A stretch of 64,000 nt of DNA from Archivesica marissinica (GCA_014843695.1 CM026401.1:23603455-23667454); one strand, 5' to 3'; counted from the stretch's first letter, positions 1 through 11,400 are shown. A program made the numbers and translations. The notes: generated by a model not told the origin, from the letters alone.

Positions 1-1029
1 TTTTAATAAATATTTTAAGCACTTCTTAGATAAGATTAGCGTAGGCAATTTAGATTTAACACATTTATATCTAAGAGTAGGTCTTGTTTTGGACCGAGAA
101 TCTCACTGATAGCGGTTACCCATGGTGACATTTTGCGGCTGTGGTGTAATGGTGGCAATGTGCCCGTCACCATTTTGACGATTGTCTTCAGTTTGTGAGA
201 GTATCGGTCTGGATCAACCTATATAAACTCTAGTTTTAAGAAACTTATATGTTGAATCGTGTTCTATTGTGAATTGTTACTGATACTGTCTCTTATAATT
301 CATTATTGAGTGGCAATGTACATCGATATGTTTTTATTATATTGAATGTTGTTTGTTGTACATTGATGAGACGTAAATAAAGAATAAAATCTAAAATCTA
401 CGTCATTCTCCCGTACTATCACTCAGACATAATTACATGACGCTACACCACAGTAGATAACACAATAGACTGGACACACATGGGTAGCTGTTATAGAAGA
501 GGAAGGAACAACTACCGTACATATACAGATAAGAGAGCATTGCTTTCAATACAATAATAATACACACTATAACATATATATATAACATATAAATAAGTCA
601 TGGACTACACTTGTAATGAAACACAAATAACAGGCAACGCACTCCCCACTTGATATTAATATAATATCACCTTAATTAATCAAGTTCCAGTAACTTGTAT
701 TTTGTTGGGTTGCAAATCTTATTACCTGATTCAAAGAACAATATTTAATTCATCAATCTCATTAACATAGAACGCTGTCCATTTTAAAAAGGGAATGTCC
801 ATTCATTCCCAATTAAAATGCCTATATTGGGCATTTGAGCATCTAAAATGAACTGTTATTTTCCATGTATATTTTCAAAAAACCAATAAAACACAGGTGA
901 AAGTGAGAAAACATTGTATTAAAATGCATGATCATTAGCATAATATAGTACTAAATCAGATCAAATATATCAAAATAAACCATAATTGATATCTATATGA
1001 AATAGTAATAATTTCACAAACTAGGTATC
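1..1029. other. Unassigned AT-rich DNA, possibly an LTR or transcript 3' end
   Basis: No coding region is convincing here. Around 220-230 there is a TATATAAA-like box, and around 378-392 a cluster of AATAAA-type polyadenylation signals. Together these could belong to a solo LTR or the 3' end of a transcript. No second copy of this segment exists in the window to confirm an LTR. The remainder to 1029 is AT-rich with no clear structure. Confidence 0.25.
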
Positions 1030-1256
1030 TTAAATGATACATCGGCGTATCAAAATGGAATTTTCAGAAAGGTGAAAAGACAAGACCTGACATAAAAATA
1101 GAAATAGGTATAGTACTAGTGTTTCTCAAATGATACACTGGCGAATCAAAATGAAATCTACAGAAATTATACTGCATAAAATAAAATAATTGGCTCTGTG
1201 AAATGATACGCCGGCTTTTCAAACTGAAATCAGCAGAAATGTGAAAAGACAGAGAA
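1030..1256. repeat. Three-copy degenerate tandem repeat
   Basis: The word AAATGATAC followed by a short CGGC/TGGC-containing stretch and TCAAA recurs at about 1032, 1128 and 1201, each followed by a CAGAAA-containing tail. The spacing is uneven (about 96 and 73 bp) and the copies are diverged, so this is an old or interrupted repeat. Short open frames across it are not credible genes. Confidence 0.5.
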
Positions 1257-2091
1257 ACAATCAACAGCCCAACAACGGTGTACTGTTCGCTACAATTGTT
1301 TAGTTAATGCAATTCCAGTGCTTTTGCACTCAATAGTATATCCATTAGTTTCCCTTGTAGTCACACACCGTCATGGTACCCGGTATATAAATCCCACATA
1401 TTATCCTCACACTCATCATGTCGAACAACAGTTCACTCCAATCAAAATGTACTCCAGTGTATACATGCTAATCCACTGCAAACCTACCGTCAACATTCTC
1501 TAACAATACATACATATGTTTATTAAACAATGAACCCCCAATATGTGTTCCAGTCCTGCCTTACATGTCCCGCATATAACATGACATCCCATTCCAGTCG
1601 TATATTGATCTCCTCTCTCCAAATATAATATTGAACAATTGTTCAAAAGTCGGTGGCTCTATATAGGCCTAATGGACACAACCCCGACCGAAGCAGACCC
1701 TGTAAATACCACGGACATGTACATACCGATATATCAACTTTGTTACACATATTACAGTATTTTTAATTTCATTTGTTGTGTTAGGTTACATTTGGACAGC
1801 AATTATACAAGGATACTCTTCATTTCTAGAGGGTATCGATAATAGGTTAATGTTTTAATTGCATTCTGCCGTCACATACTGTGTTTAGTTGACAATAGGT
1901 TGTTGTTTTGGTGGTCAATTAATTGTTTTAGCAATAATATGGATAATTGGAAATGAATGGATTTAAAGGTAATGTATGTGTCATGCTTCTTTCCGTTAAT
2001 AACAGAGCATCAATAGTTATGGTATCGCAAACCGGTCAATCAATGATATGTGTCCTTGTCAAATCTATGATTTGGTTTTACTATGAAAGGC
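1257..2091. other. Gene-free stretch
   Basis: AT-rich sequence with only short open frames and no recognisable domain, repeat or RNA. Confidence 0.5.
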
Positions 2092-2364
2092 GTGTGTGTT
2101 TTACGTTTATTTATCGTTTCTACCGGTTGCCTGAAGAGATTAGTCATTTTAGATTTTGGAGGATAGTGCAACGATACAGACATAGATTCATTTCAGAGTC
2201 TCCTCTGGTTCTTTTACGTGCACGGTGTACAGCACCGGCACGAGACCTCGATTTAAAGTCCCATTTGAAAGAATGTTAATTTTATTAGGGTCAGACGGGG
2301 GATCGAACAAGCGATCCCTGGATTACCAGTCCAGCGTGTTACTACTGGACTACAGATCCATCTG
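2092..2364 (-). mobile_element. SINE A copy (tRNA-Thr-like head)
   Basis: Read on the minus strand, this begins with a tRNA-like head: A-box-like TAGTCCAGTAGTA, an anticodon-loop region whose centre reads GGT (Thr), and B-box GGTTCGATCCCC-type bases, here partly mutated. A conserved body follows (GGTCTCGTGCCGGTGCTGTA, then GTGCACGTAAAAGAACC) and the 3' tail ATAAATAAACGTAAAACACA. At least ten copies or fragments of this family occur in the window. This copy has lost part of the GCGTCGCTCATATG hairpin before the tail. Confidence 0.8.
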
Positions 2365-2880
2365 TAATATATGACAGCATAATTATGATATACATTATAA
2401 TGGTACGATTTACTCATTTTTTTTAAATATTCATACACCAAACAGAAGCTAATTGGCGAGGACATTATCCCTCTTCGTTTGGATAAAATGGCAAGTTGTA
2501 CCCTGTATGTGTCTGGGTTTTAACTTCTAATAAAGGTAACTTGGAACAAACTGATATATGAACTAATACCAACAAATGACCGTACATCCATAATCGGATT
2601 GCTTCTACTGTTATATCCCCATGTGACGGAAAGCTTGGAGTCATAGAGTGCTTGAACCGTTCGTCGTACGGTTTTATTTTTACTGTATACATGTTATCAG
2701 TATCATGTATCCAAAACTATTTATATCGAGGTTAAAAGTTCAAGCAACATATTATACCATTTTAATTAGGTTAAAGCATTACCAATTTATCAGTGTGTTG
2801 GTCAACATGTGTTACTATTTTAGAATACACCTTGATGTAAAGATATTAGCGGATTAATATAATTATATTGTTTTCAATAG
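2365..2880. other. Gene-free stretch upstream of candidate exon
   Basis: No repeat or coding signal is evident. If the exon at 2881-3062 is real, the right end of this stretch is intron ending in TTGTTTTCAATAG. Confidence 0.4.
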
Positions 2881-3062
2881 ATGTGATTCGACGAGAAGTT
2901 GGCCAGAAGAACAGACAGTCCTGGAATGATGACCATGTAGCTATGTTTGACTGCCAAGCACGATTACAGAATTATGATTATGTCGCCACCGTCGACAAAG
3001 ACGAGTCTATCGTACCAAATATAAATACCTCTCAATTTGAAAATGCATGGCGGACATTATTT
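2881..3062 (+). CDS. Candidate exon, glycosyltransferase family 92-like
   Basis: A 182-bp open segment is bounded by a good acceptor (TTGTTTTCAATAG, ending 2880) and a consensus donor (GTAAGT at 3063). Its translation includes HVAMFDCQARLQNYDYVATV followed by DKDESIVPN. An aromatic/hydrophobic stretch leading into DxDE and then a V/I-P is the pattern around the metal-binding acidic motif of glycosyltransferase family 92 (GALT-1-like galactosyltransferases, DUF23), which act in the secretory pathway. That family link is recognition from memory, not a search. No neighbouring exon of the same gene was found within the window, so this may be one exon of a gene with long introns or a stranded fragment. 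An unrelated chance ORF remains possible. Confidence 0.38.
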
Positions 3063-3166
3063 GTAAGTTGATTTTGTGTGTTGGTCTTCTTTGTTGGCTA
3101 AATTCTCTCCAACAGCTTAGGTCATATTGCGACTCTATTAGAATTTGTTTCACCTACCAGAAGTAT

Positions 3167-3298
3167 TTAAAGCACAGACGGCCACCAGGGTAGAACCACC
3201 AACCTTACACAAACCACACATGACAGAATTCGCACCAACAGCGGTGAAGGGTTAGTGATTTGAAGCCATAGAACTTAGCCATTCGGCCACATAGGTCC
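3167..3298 (-). mobile_element. SINE D copy (tRNA-Leu/Ser-like head)
   Basis: On the minus strand the head reads TGGCCGAATGGCTAAG, close to the class II tRNA A-box region. A weak B-box follows, then a body containing GGTTGGTGGTTCTACC. The same body word recurs in the segment at 57545-57720, which supports a dispersed tRNA-derived family. The 3' end is not defined. Confidence 0.45.
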
Positions 3299-3390
3299 TT
3301 CTGTAGGTTGAAAGGTACTACTCAGTGTCTGTCAGTGCATACCAATACCATACATTAATTGTTTTATGTGTTACATTGTTCATACAAAAA

Positions 3391-3682
3391 GTAACCATAC
3401 AAGCATGTTGCTTTCTCCTCAATCCTACATGTATGTACATAGGAAAGAGTAACCATACAATCATGTTGCTCTCTCCTCAATCCTACATGTATGTACATAG
3501 GAAAGAGTAACCATACAAGCATGTTGCTTTCTCCTCAATCCTACACGTATGTACATAAGAAAGAGTAACCATACAAGCAAGTATGATTTCTCCTCAATCC
3601 TACATGTATGTACATAAGAAAGAGTAACCATACAAGCATGTTGCTTTCTCCTCAATCCTACATGTATGTACATATGCAAGAG
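3391..3682. repeat. 58-bp tandem repeat, 5 copies
   Basis: GTAACCATAC recurs at 3391, 3449, 3507, 3565 and 3623, exactly 58 bp apart. Each copy is followed by CTCAATCCTAC and ATGTATGTACATA. Copies differ by a few substitutions. Open frames across it on both strands are repeat artefacts. Confidence 0.9.
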
Positions 3683-3747
3683 TACGAATACAAGAGTAGC
3701 ATAGTAAGTTTTTTATTCCCATCTCTTGTGGTGCTGTGGTTCAATTC

Positions 3748-3845
3748 AAGATGGCGACGCTTCCGGAGTGACGTCATAAAATGGCGGCCAAGATGGCGGC
3801 ATATCCGTATCCTGATCATATCCGGTTCCGGACAAAATGGCGGCG
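3748..3845. promoter_or_regulatory. Cluster of ETS/CRE/YY1-like motifs
   Basis: Within 100 bp there are four ATGGCG words (AAGATGGCGACG 3748, AAATGGCGGCC about 3778, AAGATGGCGGC 3790, AAAATGGCGGCG 3834), which match the YY1 core. There is also a full CRE palindrome TGACGTCA (about 3769) and CTTCCGG ETS-type sites. This motif set is common in housekeeping-type promoters. No downstream first exon was identified, and the motifs could simply be part of a dispersed repeat, since similar words recur at 4666-4770. Confidence 0.3.
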
Positions 3846-3981
3846 TTTCTGTTTCAAAATACCCGTAATTAGTTTAAACATATTTATTATCTGTCTATAC
3901 ATGTTTATTTACAACAACTGATATAAGGAATTGGACAGAAAGCTGTATAGCTTATGATTGTCCTCTCCTTAATTAAGCTTG

Positions 3982-4490
3982 CGTTAATTAGTTATCTAAA
4001 ACAATTGAAAACATTAAGCTCGCGATAACTATCGAACCGTTTGTCCGATCGCCGTCTAATTTTGCACAAATGTACATATGGTCGGGATCTACTGTATGAA
4101 AGCAAATCGCTACCCGTAATGACGCCTACGTTAATTAGAGATCTTAAACAATAGAATACTTTAATTAGGCGATAACTCTCGATTCGTTCGTCCCATCTTT
4201 GCCCAATATTGTGCATAATATACCTATAGTCTAGGCCTAACGCATTAAAGCGGTCCCGATACCCATACTTACGTGTACGTTAATTAGCTAACTAAAACTA
4301 TAGAACACTTTAATCTGGCGATAACTATCGAACCGTTTAACCGATCGCCGCCAAATTGTATACGTATATACCTATAGTCGATGTATATTGTATTAAAGAA
4401 AAGACAATACCCGTAAGTGTACACGACCGTTAATTAGCGATCTAAAACAATAGAACATTTTAATTAGGCGATAACTCGAATCGGCCCAGA
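3982..4490. repeat. 147-150-bp tandem repeat, about 3.5 copies
   Basis: CGTTAATTAG recurs at about 3982, 4129, 4278 and 4428. Each unit also carries TTTAATTAGGCGATAACT-type and TCGAACCGTT-type words and a CTATAGTC-type word. The copies are clearly diverged. The unit is close to nucleosome length. Confidence 0.85.
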
Positions 4491-4665
4491 ATCTGCCGCT
4501 AGAACCGAGTACTAATATAATATACGCAGTCACTCGATTTCATTCGAACATGTATCCCTTTCCTACTCGGACGTCTATTTCTGTGTCCACTGTGACATGC
4601 AGCGGTAAAACGTACTGGGTGTTTCGACTCCCAAGAGAGTGTTGTACTGTTACGGCATCCGACAC

Positions 4666-4775
4666 AAGATGGCGATGCTTCCGGTAAGATGGCGGCTTTT
4701 CCTGCAAGATGTCTGCACGTCCGGTTCCGGCACAAGATGGCACCACGTTCGGTTCCGATACAAGACGGTGCCCCC
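4666..4775. promoter_or_regulatory. Second cluster of ATGGCG/CCGG motifs
   Basis: AAGATGGCGATGCTTCCGG (4666), AAGATGGCGGC (4686) and AAGATGG (4734) are interleaved with CCGGTTCCGG. It resembles the 3748-3845 cluster, and the two flank the 148-bp array. It may be the second edge of one composite repeat rather than a promoter. Confidence 0.25.
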
Positions 4776-4828
4776 GACATCGGTTGTTATAAAACACTAC
4801 TATAATGATATATATACAAATTTAATTT

Positions 4829-5043
4829 AGCTCGATTGCGAAACAAGTTGTTTCAACTTATATTAATCACTCGAGAGACCTCATTCCTGATGGAATCCAT
4901 CGCCACGAGTGAGAGAGAAGAGACAACGTGGAATTTAAATGCCTTGCCTAAGGGCACAATCGTAACTGCTCCAGCGGGACTCGAACTCCGGACCTTTCGC
5001 ACCTGAAGCGAACGTGCATCCACTGCACTATCACGACTTCCAC
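4829..5043 (-). mobile_element. SINE B, complete copy (tRNA-Leu-like head)
   Basis: On the minus strand there is a tRNA-like head with A-box TAGTGCAGTGG and B-box GAGTTCGAGTCCC. The anticodon stem TTCGC/GCGAA encloses a loop centred on CAG (Leu). The body has GGCAAGGCATTTAAATTCCA and TCGTGGCGATGGATTCCATC. The tail ends CTTGTTTCGCAATCGAGC. A second copy in the opposite orientation lies at 29939-30150. Confidence 0.8.
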
Positions 5044-5295
5044 TATAATCATAGGTGTTGGTAATGGGTTTATGGTGTATTTTTCATTAATTTTGAATTT
5101 ATCTCTATAGTTTTAAAATAAACACATAATCACTGGTGGTCCTTTATGCTAACCATACTATGAATTCATGTTATATTTAAGACGATTCATCATTTGTTTT
5201 TTATCTTGATACGTTAACAGTGGTTGTCGCAAAAGTTATGCTAATGTAATTTACTTATGAATATACATTATTAATATCACTAGGTAATGTGATAC
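5044..5295. other. Short gene-free stretch
   Basis: AT-rich, nothing recognised. Confidence 0.4.
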
Positions 5296-5559
5296 TCGCT
5301 ACCGGTTGCCCATATGAGCGACGCCTCCTGAAGAGATTAGTAATTTTAGATTTTGGAGAATAGTGCAATGATAAAGACGGAGACCCATTCCAGAGTCTCC
5401 TCTGGTTGTTTTACGTGCACGGTGTAAAGCACCGACACGAAACCTCGGTTTAACGTCCCATCTGAAAGACTGTTAAAATTATTAGGGTCAGACGGGGGAT
5501 CGAACATGCGTTCCCTGGATTACGAGTCCAGCGTGTTACCACTGGACTACAGATCCGTC
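5296..5559 (-). mobile_element. SINE A copy, tail-truncated
   Basis: It carries the tRNA-Thr-like head at its right end (minus-strand start near 5559) and the full body, ending in the hairpin CGTCGCTC...GCAACCGGTAGCG. The final ATAAATAAAC tail present in other copies is missing. Confidence 0.8.
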
Positions 5560-5565
5560 AACCGT

Positions 5566-5645
5566 TGGAGCTGGCCTAGGAACGGTATTGTTAGGTAGCC
5601 TGCAGGTTGTTCATATGGACAACCGGTAGCGACGATAAATAAACA
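5566..5645 (+). mobile_element. SINE C 3' fragment
   Basis: AACCGTTGGAGCTGGCCTAG and GTATTGTTAGGTAGCC match the SINE C body (57380-57420 and, reversed, 58065-58120). The fragment then runs into GGACAACCGGTAGCGACGAT and AAATAAAC, the tail also used by SINE A. Confidence 0.65.
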
Positions 5646-5746
5646 GCTTAAGAAATCGTTTCCAAAGTATGTTGTTATATACTATAATTCTAGAACGGAA
5701 TTCATAGAAGTTGTTAAAACTTCCTTTCACTTCCAATACTTCCATT

Positions 5747-5781
5747 ATGTGTGTTTTACGATTATTTATCGTTGCTACCGG
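5747..5781 (-). mobile_element. SINE A/C tail fragment
   Basis: Only the last 35 bp of the shared tail remain: GTGTGTTTTACGATTATTTA then TCGTTGCTACCGG, in the opposite orientation to the tail at 5616-5645. Confidence 0.6.
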
Positions 5782-6184
5782 AGTCATTAAGAATTGTTCT
5801 CTTGCAATAGAAATAGCTGAATCCACGTCTCTCTTGAGTGCATGAAAACATCGTGTTCTTTCTGGCTCTGAATCCTCGATTTGTAGCGCTTTGAGACTTT
5901 TTAGTCTGTAGTACAAATCGAAATTTCGCCATTGGTGCAACTACAGTCCTCTTGCTAATTCCCTTTGAACTGAATTTTAATTCACTTATTTGTCTTTCTT
6001 TATACGGGTGCGGTCGTCTTTTCAATCCAAGGCTTCTTCTCAATACGTGATAGGCAATGATTCGAGTGGGAGACGGTTTGTAGGTCGTCGCCCTTCGTAC
6101 GATATACGTTTTGCTGCATAGTCCAATCATCTCATCTCCCTGATATTCTAATTTGAAGAGACCCGAAGTACGTTTATTATACAT
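5762..6184 (-). pseudogene. pPolB fragment: C-terminal region
   Basis: It begins YNKRTSGLFKLEYQGDEMIG and contains KFSSKGISKR, both typical of the region after motif C in this family. The last part (past about 5940) drifts into repeat-derived sequence, so the true C-terminus is probably lost. Confidence 0.65.
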
Positions 6185-6196
6185 GGCATGTTTCTG

Positions 6197-6505
6197 TCAG
6201 CATGTACGAGGGAACCGATGCAGCTTATTGTCCGCTTCAATTGGGCTATCGGTACAAAATCCATTCAGTCCATGAAAGTAGTCATTTCGCATCTCCGGCT
6301 TAATTTTAATGATTTCATCCAGAGAAGGAGCATATATAGCCATGTAAGCGCTGTCAGTATCCATCTCACAATACTCGAAATCTTTTCGATCGACATAGAT
6401 ATCCATAAAGTCATAATAAAATTCGAGCATGCGTAGTTTGGCATACTGCAGCATGAAATAACCAAGATGTATGGGTAGGTCCAGCTTTATTTTCTTCTTG
6501 GCCAT
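6197..6505 (-). pseudogene. pPolB fragment: motif C (DTDS)
   Basis: YCEMDTDSAYMAIYAPSLDE carries the paired aspartates of family B motif C. It is preceded by LPIHLGYFMLQYAKLRMLEF, a helix usual before motif C. The catalytic residues are preserved although the gene is broken. Confidence 0.8.
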
Positions 6506-6507
6506 TT

Positions 6508-6879
6508 CTATTTCATAATACTGCTCCTCTTCGTTAAGACATTCAAGCTTACGAAAACGTGGCTGATTAATCTTGAGGCTCGTTTCATTCTCATCTTGAT
6601 GTCACGGTGCTTCGTCTTATCCATAACCATTGAACCATATCCAGAGCAACCAATAGTTTTCATTGTATTGGCAATGATGGCTGTATCTGGGTTGACATCG
6701 CATCGTCTTCTAGCATCACTGACTTCTTGAACAAAGGTTTTGAAACATTGTTGAGCTTCAAATTCGACCAATTGGTAGATTTGTGTGACCTCCATTCCGT
6801 GCTTGAGATACCATTTTAAGAGGTGAGTAGCCAATAGTATCTGTCTAGTTTCATTCCACCAACAAGCAAACGACGACAC
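6508..6879 (-). pseudogene. pPolB fragment: motif B region
   Basis: From about residue 17 it reads ATHLLKWYLKHGMEVTQIYQ. The segment NTMKTIGCSGYGSMVMDKTK is the K..x(G/N)SxYG motif B that binds the incoming nucleotide. The frame is lost after RASRLISHVF. Confidence 0.75.
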
Positions 6880-7091
6880 TGTTTAGTCAGATTGAATGCT
6901 TCGACGTGATCTTGCATATGCTCTCCTATAACTTCATATGGTCTTTCGATAGTACAGAATAAGTGTGACATTTCTTCGAAGTATTGTTGCGGTGTCATGT
7001 TGGGATGCTGGAAATTGCTCGGCCATTCATCCGGAACTCGTATGTCGACTTCGACCATTCCAAATATCTTATCATCTAGCACCGCATTCAA
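6816..7091 (-). pseudogene. pPolB fragment: region between motifs A and B
   Basis: The frame has FGMVEVDIRVPDEW, PQQYFEEMSHLFCTIERP and LLVGGMKLDRYYW, which sit between palm motifs in this family. The true continuation (LLATHLLKWYLKHGMEVTQI) switches to the frame of the next fragment near 6840. Confidence 0.75.
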
Positions 7092-7246
7092 GACATCATT
7101 CTCTTTAATTTTCCTTTATGTTTCTGGAAAAATCCAGGTCGCTTGGAATCTATAAATGTATAGATCTGTTAGATAAATTGACATTCCCAAATCTCCACTA
7201 GAATGTACCCTTGACGTTTCAGAAAAGATGATATTTCTAGCGTTTT

Positions 7247-7714
7247 TTAGTATTTCGCTTGTCTGCTAGCTAACCAATTCTTGTTCTTGATTCCTTTTGT
7301 GACGTCGCATTCATGACCATGCCAGTAACAACCATGAAATTGATTACATGTTGGTTTTTCATTGGGCTGACTAGCGGGAGAAAACCCATCTACGGGATAC
7401 TGCCCGACTCTGACTTCAGATCCGTGATTTAATTTATGCTGGATATGTAGTTCTTGACTTTGGATCAACCAGTCCATCCAATAGTAGGCCGACATGTACT
7501 TGTCCCTAATCTCGGGACGAAACTCGTTTTCAGAACGTCGGCGTATAAATGGACCAACCGGCATTGGCATTCCAATGGCCCACAAATATAGGGCATTAGC
7601 ATCAAAACCGAGGATCGATTGGCACAACTTTGCATCTCTGATCCGTGTGTCATTGGCACAGTGATGTCTCGTGAAGATAATACTGGGACATCCAATAACG
7701 TTTTGCTTAATCAT
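7247..7714 (-). pseudogene. pPolB fragment: palm motif A
   Basis: A 155-residue frame containing GFDANALYLWAIGMPMPVG, the motif A region (the aspartate of FDANALY is the catalytic metal ligand in family B). It is followed by FRPEIRDKYMSAYYWMDWL and GCYWHGHEC, typical of this polymerase branch. It stops at 7247, and homology continues in other frames (FLKRQGY, EIWEC) towards 7100. Confidence 0.8.
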
Positions 7715-7945
7715 TTGATACAGATCGGAATTGCAAATTTTGCATTTGCATTTTTGGCTGATCTGAAGAGATGCTGTCTTGCTATTCCTGGAACGCTAAT
7801 GGTTCGAGATTATTGTACCAAACTAGAAAGTCTTTAAACCTAGTCATGTTCTTCTCTCTCCATATTTTCTGGCAATATGCATAGTCTTCCTTGTTGTTTT
7901 TCAAAGTGTTATAGAATTCATTGTGTGGAGGGAGTGTTGTGTTTT

Positions 7946-8485
7946 CTAGCTTGGCAGCATCGTCAAACCACTCGTATGGAAAAAACCTTTGCCTTCTTCG
8001 AAGCTATATGCTTTCAGATAACCGTCATAGGATGATCCACCGGCTAAAAACTGTGACATATCCAGAAAGTTCAGAGTGTCATTTGCAATGCAGGTATAAT
8101 TATTGTTATTCTTCACCACGAACGTTCCTTTGGTTTCTTTATCATGCATGTTCAAGTATTTTGCTAAACATTGCTTGATGATATTTGTATGATAACTGGC
8201 CGAATTGAATCCTATTACTGGTACTTGTGTCATATATCCTCCAAATCGACCATAGACTGATTTCAATGGATGTGTTGGATCCTTGTTCTTTTGCTCCTTA
8301 TTATCATTATCGAAATCTGAGTCGTTGGCATCATCAAGATCAGAATCAGCCTCTTGATCAGTGTCATTTGTAGCAACCACCTCTACATCATTTTCTTCAT
8401 CTTGAAGTTTTTGGTATATGGCCTCATGCACCCAGCCCCATTTGGTTTCTGCCAACTCATAGACTTGATAAGCGATCTGATTCAT
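7946..8485 (-). pseudogene. pPolB fragment: acidic N-terminus and exonuclease domain
   Basis: A 179-residue frame. Residues about 28-70 are a very acidic, low-complexity linker (many D/E/N). From about residue 80 it reads VYGRFGGYMTQVPVIGFNSA and later LNFLDMSQFLAGGSSYDGYL, the usual 3'-5' exonuclease landmarks of this polymerase type. The frame is lost shortly before 7980. The next codons of the homologous protein (PYEWFDDAAKLE) continue in another frame on the same strand down to about 7810. Confidence 0.7.
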
Positions 8486-11400
8486 AGCTTCTACCTTGTC
8501 ACTATGAAACCATATATCTATACCACGTGGTCGGATGAACCCATATATCTATACCACGTGGTCTGGTGAAGCCATATATCTATATAAATTGGTCTGGTGA
8601 AGCCATATATCTATATCACGTGGTCTGGTGAAGACATATATCTATATCACGTGGTATGGTGAAGCCATATATCTATATCACGTGGTCTGGTGAAGACATA
8701 TATCTATATCACTTGGTCTTGTGAACCCATACATCTATATCACTTGGTCTGGAGAACACATACATCTATATCACTTGGTCTGGTGAAGCCATATATCTAT
8801 ACCACGTGGTCTGGTAAACCTATATATCTATATTACGTGGTCTGGTTAAGCCATATATCTATACCACGTGGTCTGGTAAACCTATATATCTATATTACGT
8901 GGTCTGGTGAAGCAATATATCTATATCACGTGGTATGGTGAACACATATATCTATATCACGTGGTCTGGTGAACCCATATATCTATATCACGTGGTCTTG
9001 TGAAGCCAAATATATATATCACATGGTCTGGTGAACCCATACATCTATATCACGTGGTCTAGTGAACCCATACATCTATAGCACGTAGTCTTGCGAAGCC
9101 ATATATCTATATCACGTGGTATGGTGAACCCATATATCTATACCACGTGGTCTGGTGAACCCATACATCTATATGACGTGGTCTGGTGAACCCATATATC
9201 TATACCACATGGTCTGGTGAACCCAAATATCTATATCACGTAGTCTGGTGAACCCACATATCTATACCACTTGGTCTGGTGAACCCATATATCTATATCA
9301 CGTGGTATGGTGAACACATATATCTATACCACTTGGTCCGGTGAACACACATATCTATATCACGTGGTCTGGTAAACCCATACATATATATCACGTGGTC
9401 TGGTGAACCCATATATCTATACTACGTTGTCTGGTGAACCCATATATCTATATCACGTGGTCTGGTGAACCCATATATCTATATCACGTGGTCTGGTTAA
9501 GCCATATATATATATACCACGTGGTATAGTGAACCCATATATCCATATCACGTGGTCTGGTGAACCCATATATCTATACCACGTGGTCTGGTGAACACAT
9601 ACATCTATATCACGTGGTCTGGTGAACTCATATATCTATATCACTTGGTCTGGTGAACCCATATATCTATATCACGTTGTCTGGTGAACCCATATATCTA
9701 TATCACGTGGTCTGGTTAAACCATATATCTATATCACGTGGTCTGGTTAAACCATATATCTATAGCACGTGGTATGGTTAAGCCATATATATATAGCACG
9801 TGGTATGGTGAACACATATATATATATCACGTGGTCTGGTGAACCAATATATCTATACCACGTGGTCTGGTGAACCGATATATCTATATCACGTGGTCTG
9901 AGGAACCCATATATCTATATCACGTGGTCTGGTGAACCCATACATCTATATCACGTGATCTGGTGAACCCATACATCTATATCACGTGGTCTGGTTAAGC
10001 CATATATCTATATCACGTGGTCTGTTGAACCCATATATCTATACCACTTGGTCTGGTGAACCCATATATCTATACTACGTGGTCTGGTGAACCCATACAT
10101 CTATATCACGTGGTCTGGTGAACCCATATATCTATATCACGTGGTCTGGTGAACCCATACATCTATATCACGTGGTTTGGTGAACCCATATATCTATACC
10201 ACGTGGTCTGGTGAACCCATATATCTATATCACGTGGTATGGTGAACACATATATCTATACCACGTGGTCTGGTGAACCCACATATCTATATCACGTGGT
10301 CTGGTGAACCCATACATATATATCACGTGGTCTGGTGAACCCATATATATATATATACCACGTGGTCTGGTGAACCAATATATCTATATCACGTGGTCTG
10401 GTGAACCCATATATCTATATCACGTGGTCTGGTTAAGCCATATATCTATACCACGTGGTCTGGTGAACCCATATATCCATATCACGTGGTCTGGTGAACC
10501 CATATATCTATATCACGTGATCTGGTGAAGACATATATCTAAATCACGTGGTCTGGTTAACCCATATATCTATACCACGTGGTCTGGTGAACACATACAT
10601 CTATATCACGTGGTCTGGTTAAACCATATATATATATCACGTGGTCTGGTGAAGCCATATATCTATACCACGTGGTCTGGTGAACCCATATATCTATATC
10701 ACGTGGTCTGAGGAACCCATATATCTATATCACGTGGTCTGGTGAACCCATACATCTATATCACGTGGTCTGGTGAACCATACATCTATATCACGTGGTC
10801 TGGTTAAGCCATATATCTATATCACGTGGTATGTGAACCCATATATCTATACCACTGGTCTGTGAACCCATATATCTATACCACGTGGACTGGTGAACCC
10901 ATCATCTATATCACGTGGTCTGATGAACCCATATATCTATATCACGTGGTCTGGTGAACCCATACATCTATATCACGTGGTCTGGTGAACCCATATATCT
11001 ATACCACGTGGTCTGGTGAACCCATATATCTATACCACGTGGTCTGATGAACCCATATATCTATATCACGTGGTCTGGTGAACCATATATCTATACTACA
11101 TGGTCTGGTGAACCCACATATCTATATCACGTGGTCTGGTGAACCCATACATATATACCACGTGGTCTGGTGAACCCATATATTATATCACGTGGTCTGG
11201 TTAAGCCATATATCTATACCACGTGGTCTGGTGAACCCATATATCCATATCACGTGGTCTGGTGAACCCATATATCTATCACGTGATCTGATGAACACAT
11301 ATATCTAAATCACGTGGTCTGGTGAACACATATCTATACCACGTGGTCTGGTGAACCCATACATCTATATCACGTGGTCTGGTGAACCCATATATCTATA

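Larger units (their letters stand above)
5762..8485 (-). pseudogene. Protein-primed family B DNA polymerase, broken (Polinton/Maverick type)
   Basis: Successive minus-strand fragments align in order with a DNA_pol_B_2-type polymerase: exonuclease region (8485-7946), palm with motif A (7714-7247), linker (7091-6816), motif B region (6879-6508), motif C with DTDS (6505-6197), and a C-terminal part (6184-5762). Such polymerases replicate linear, terminal-protein-capped DNA such as Polintons/Mavericks and linear plasmids. The frame changes at least five times and there are extra stops near 7246-7100 and 7850-7715, so no functional protein can be made. No integrase, protease, capsid gene or terminal inverted repeat of such an element is visible nearby. 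The upstream end abuts the 31-bp array about 20 bp beyond the first Met. Confidence 0.85.

Noticed and set aside
1..430. Solo LTR with TATA box and polyadenylation signals
   Set aside because: There is no second copy in the window and no definable ends. Kept only as a weak note.
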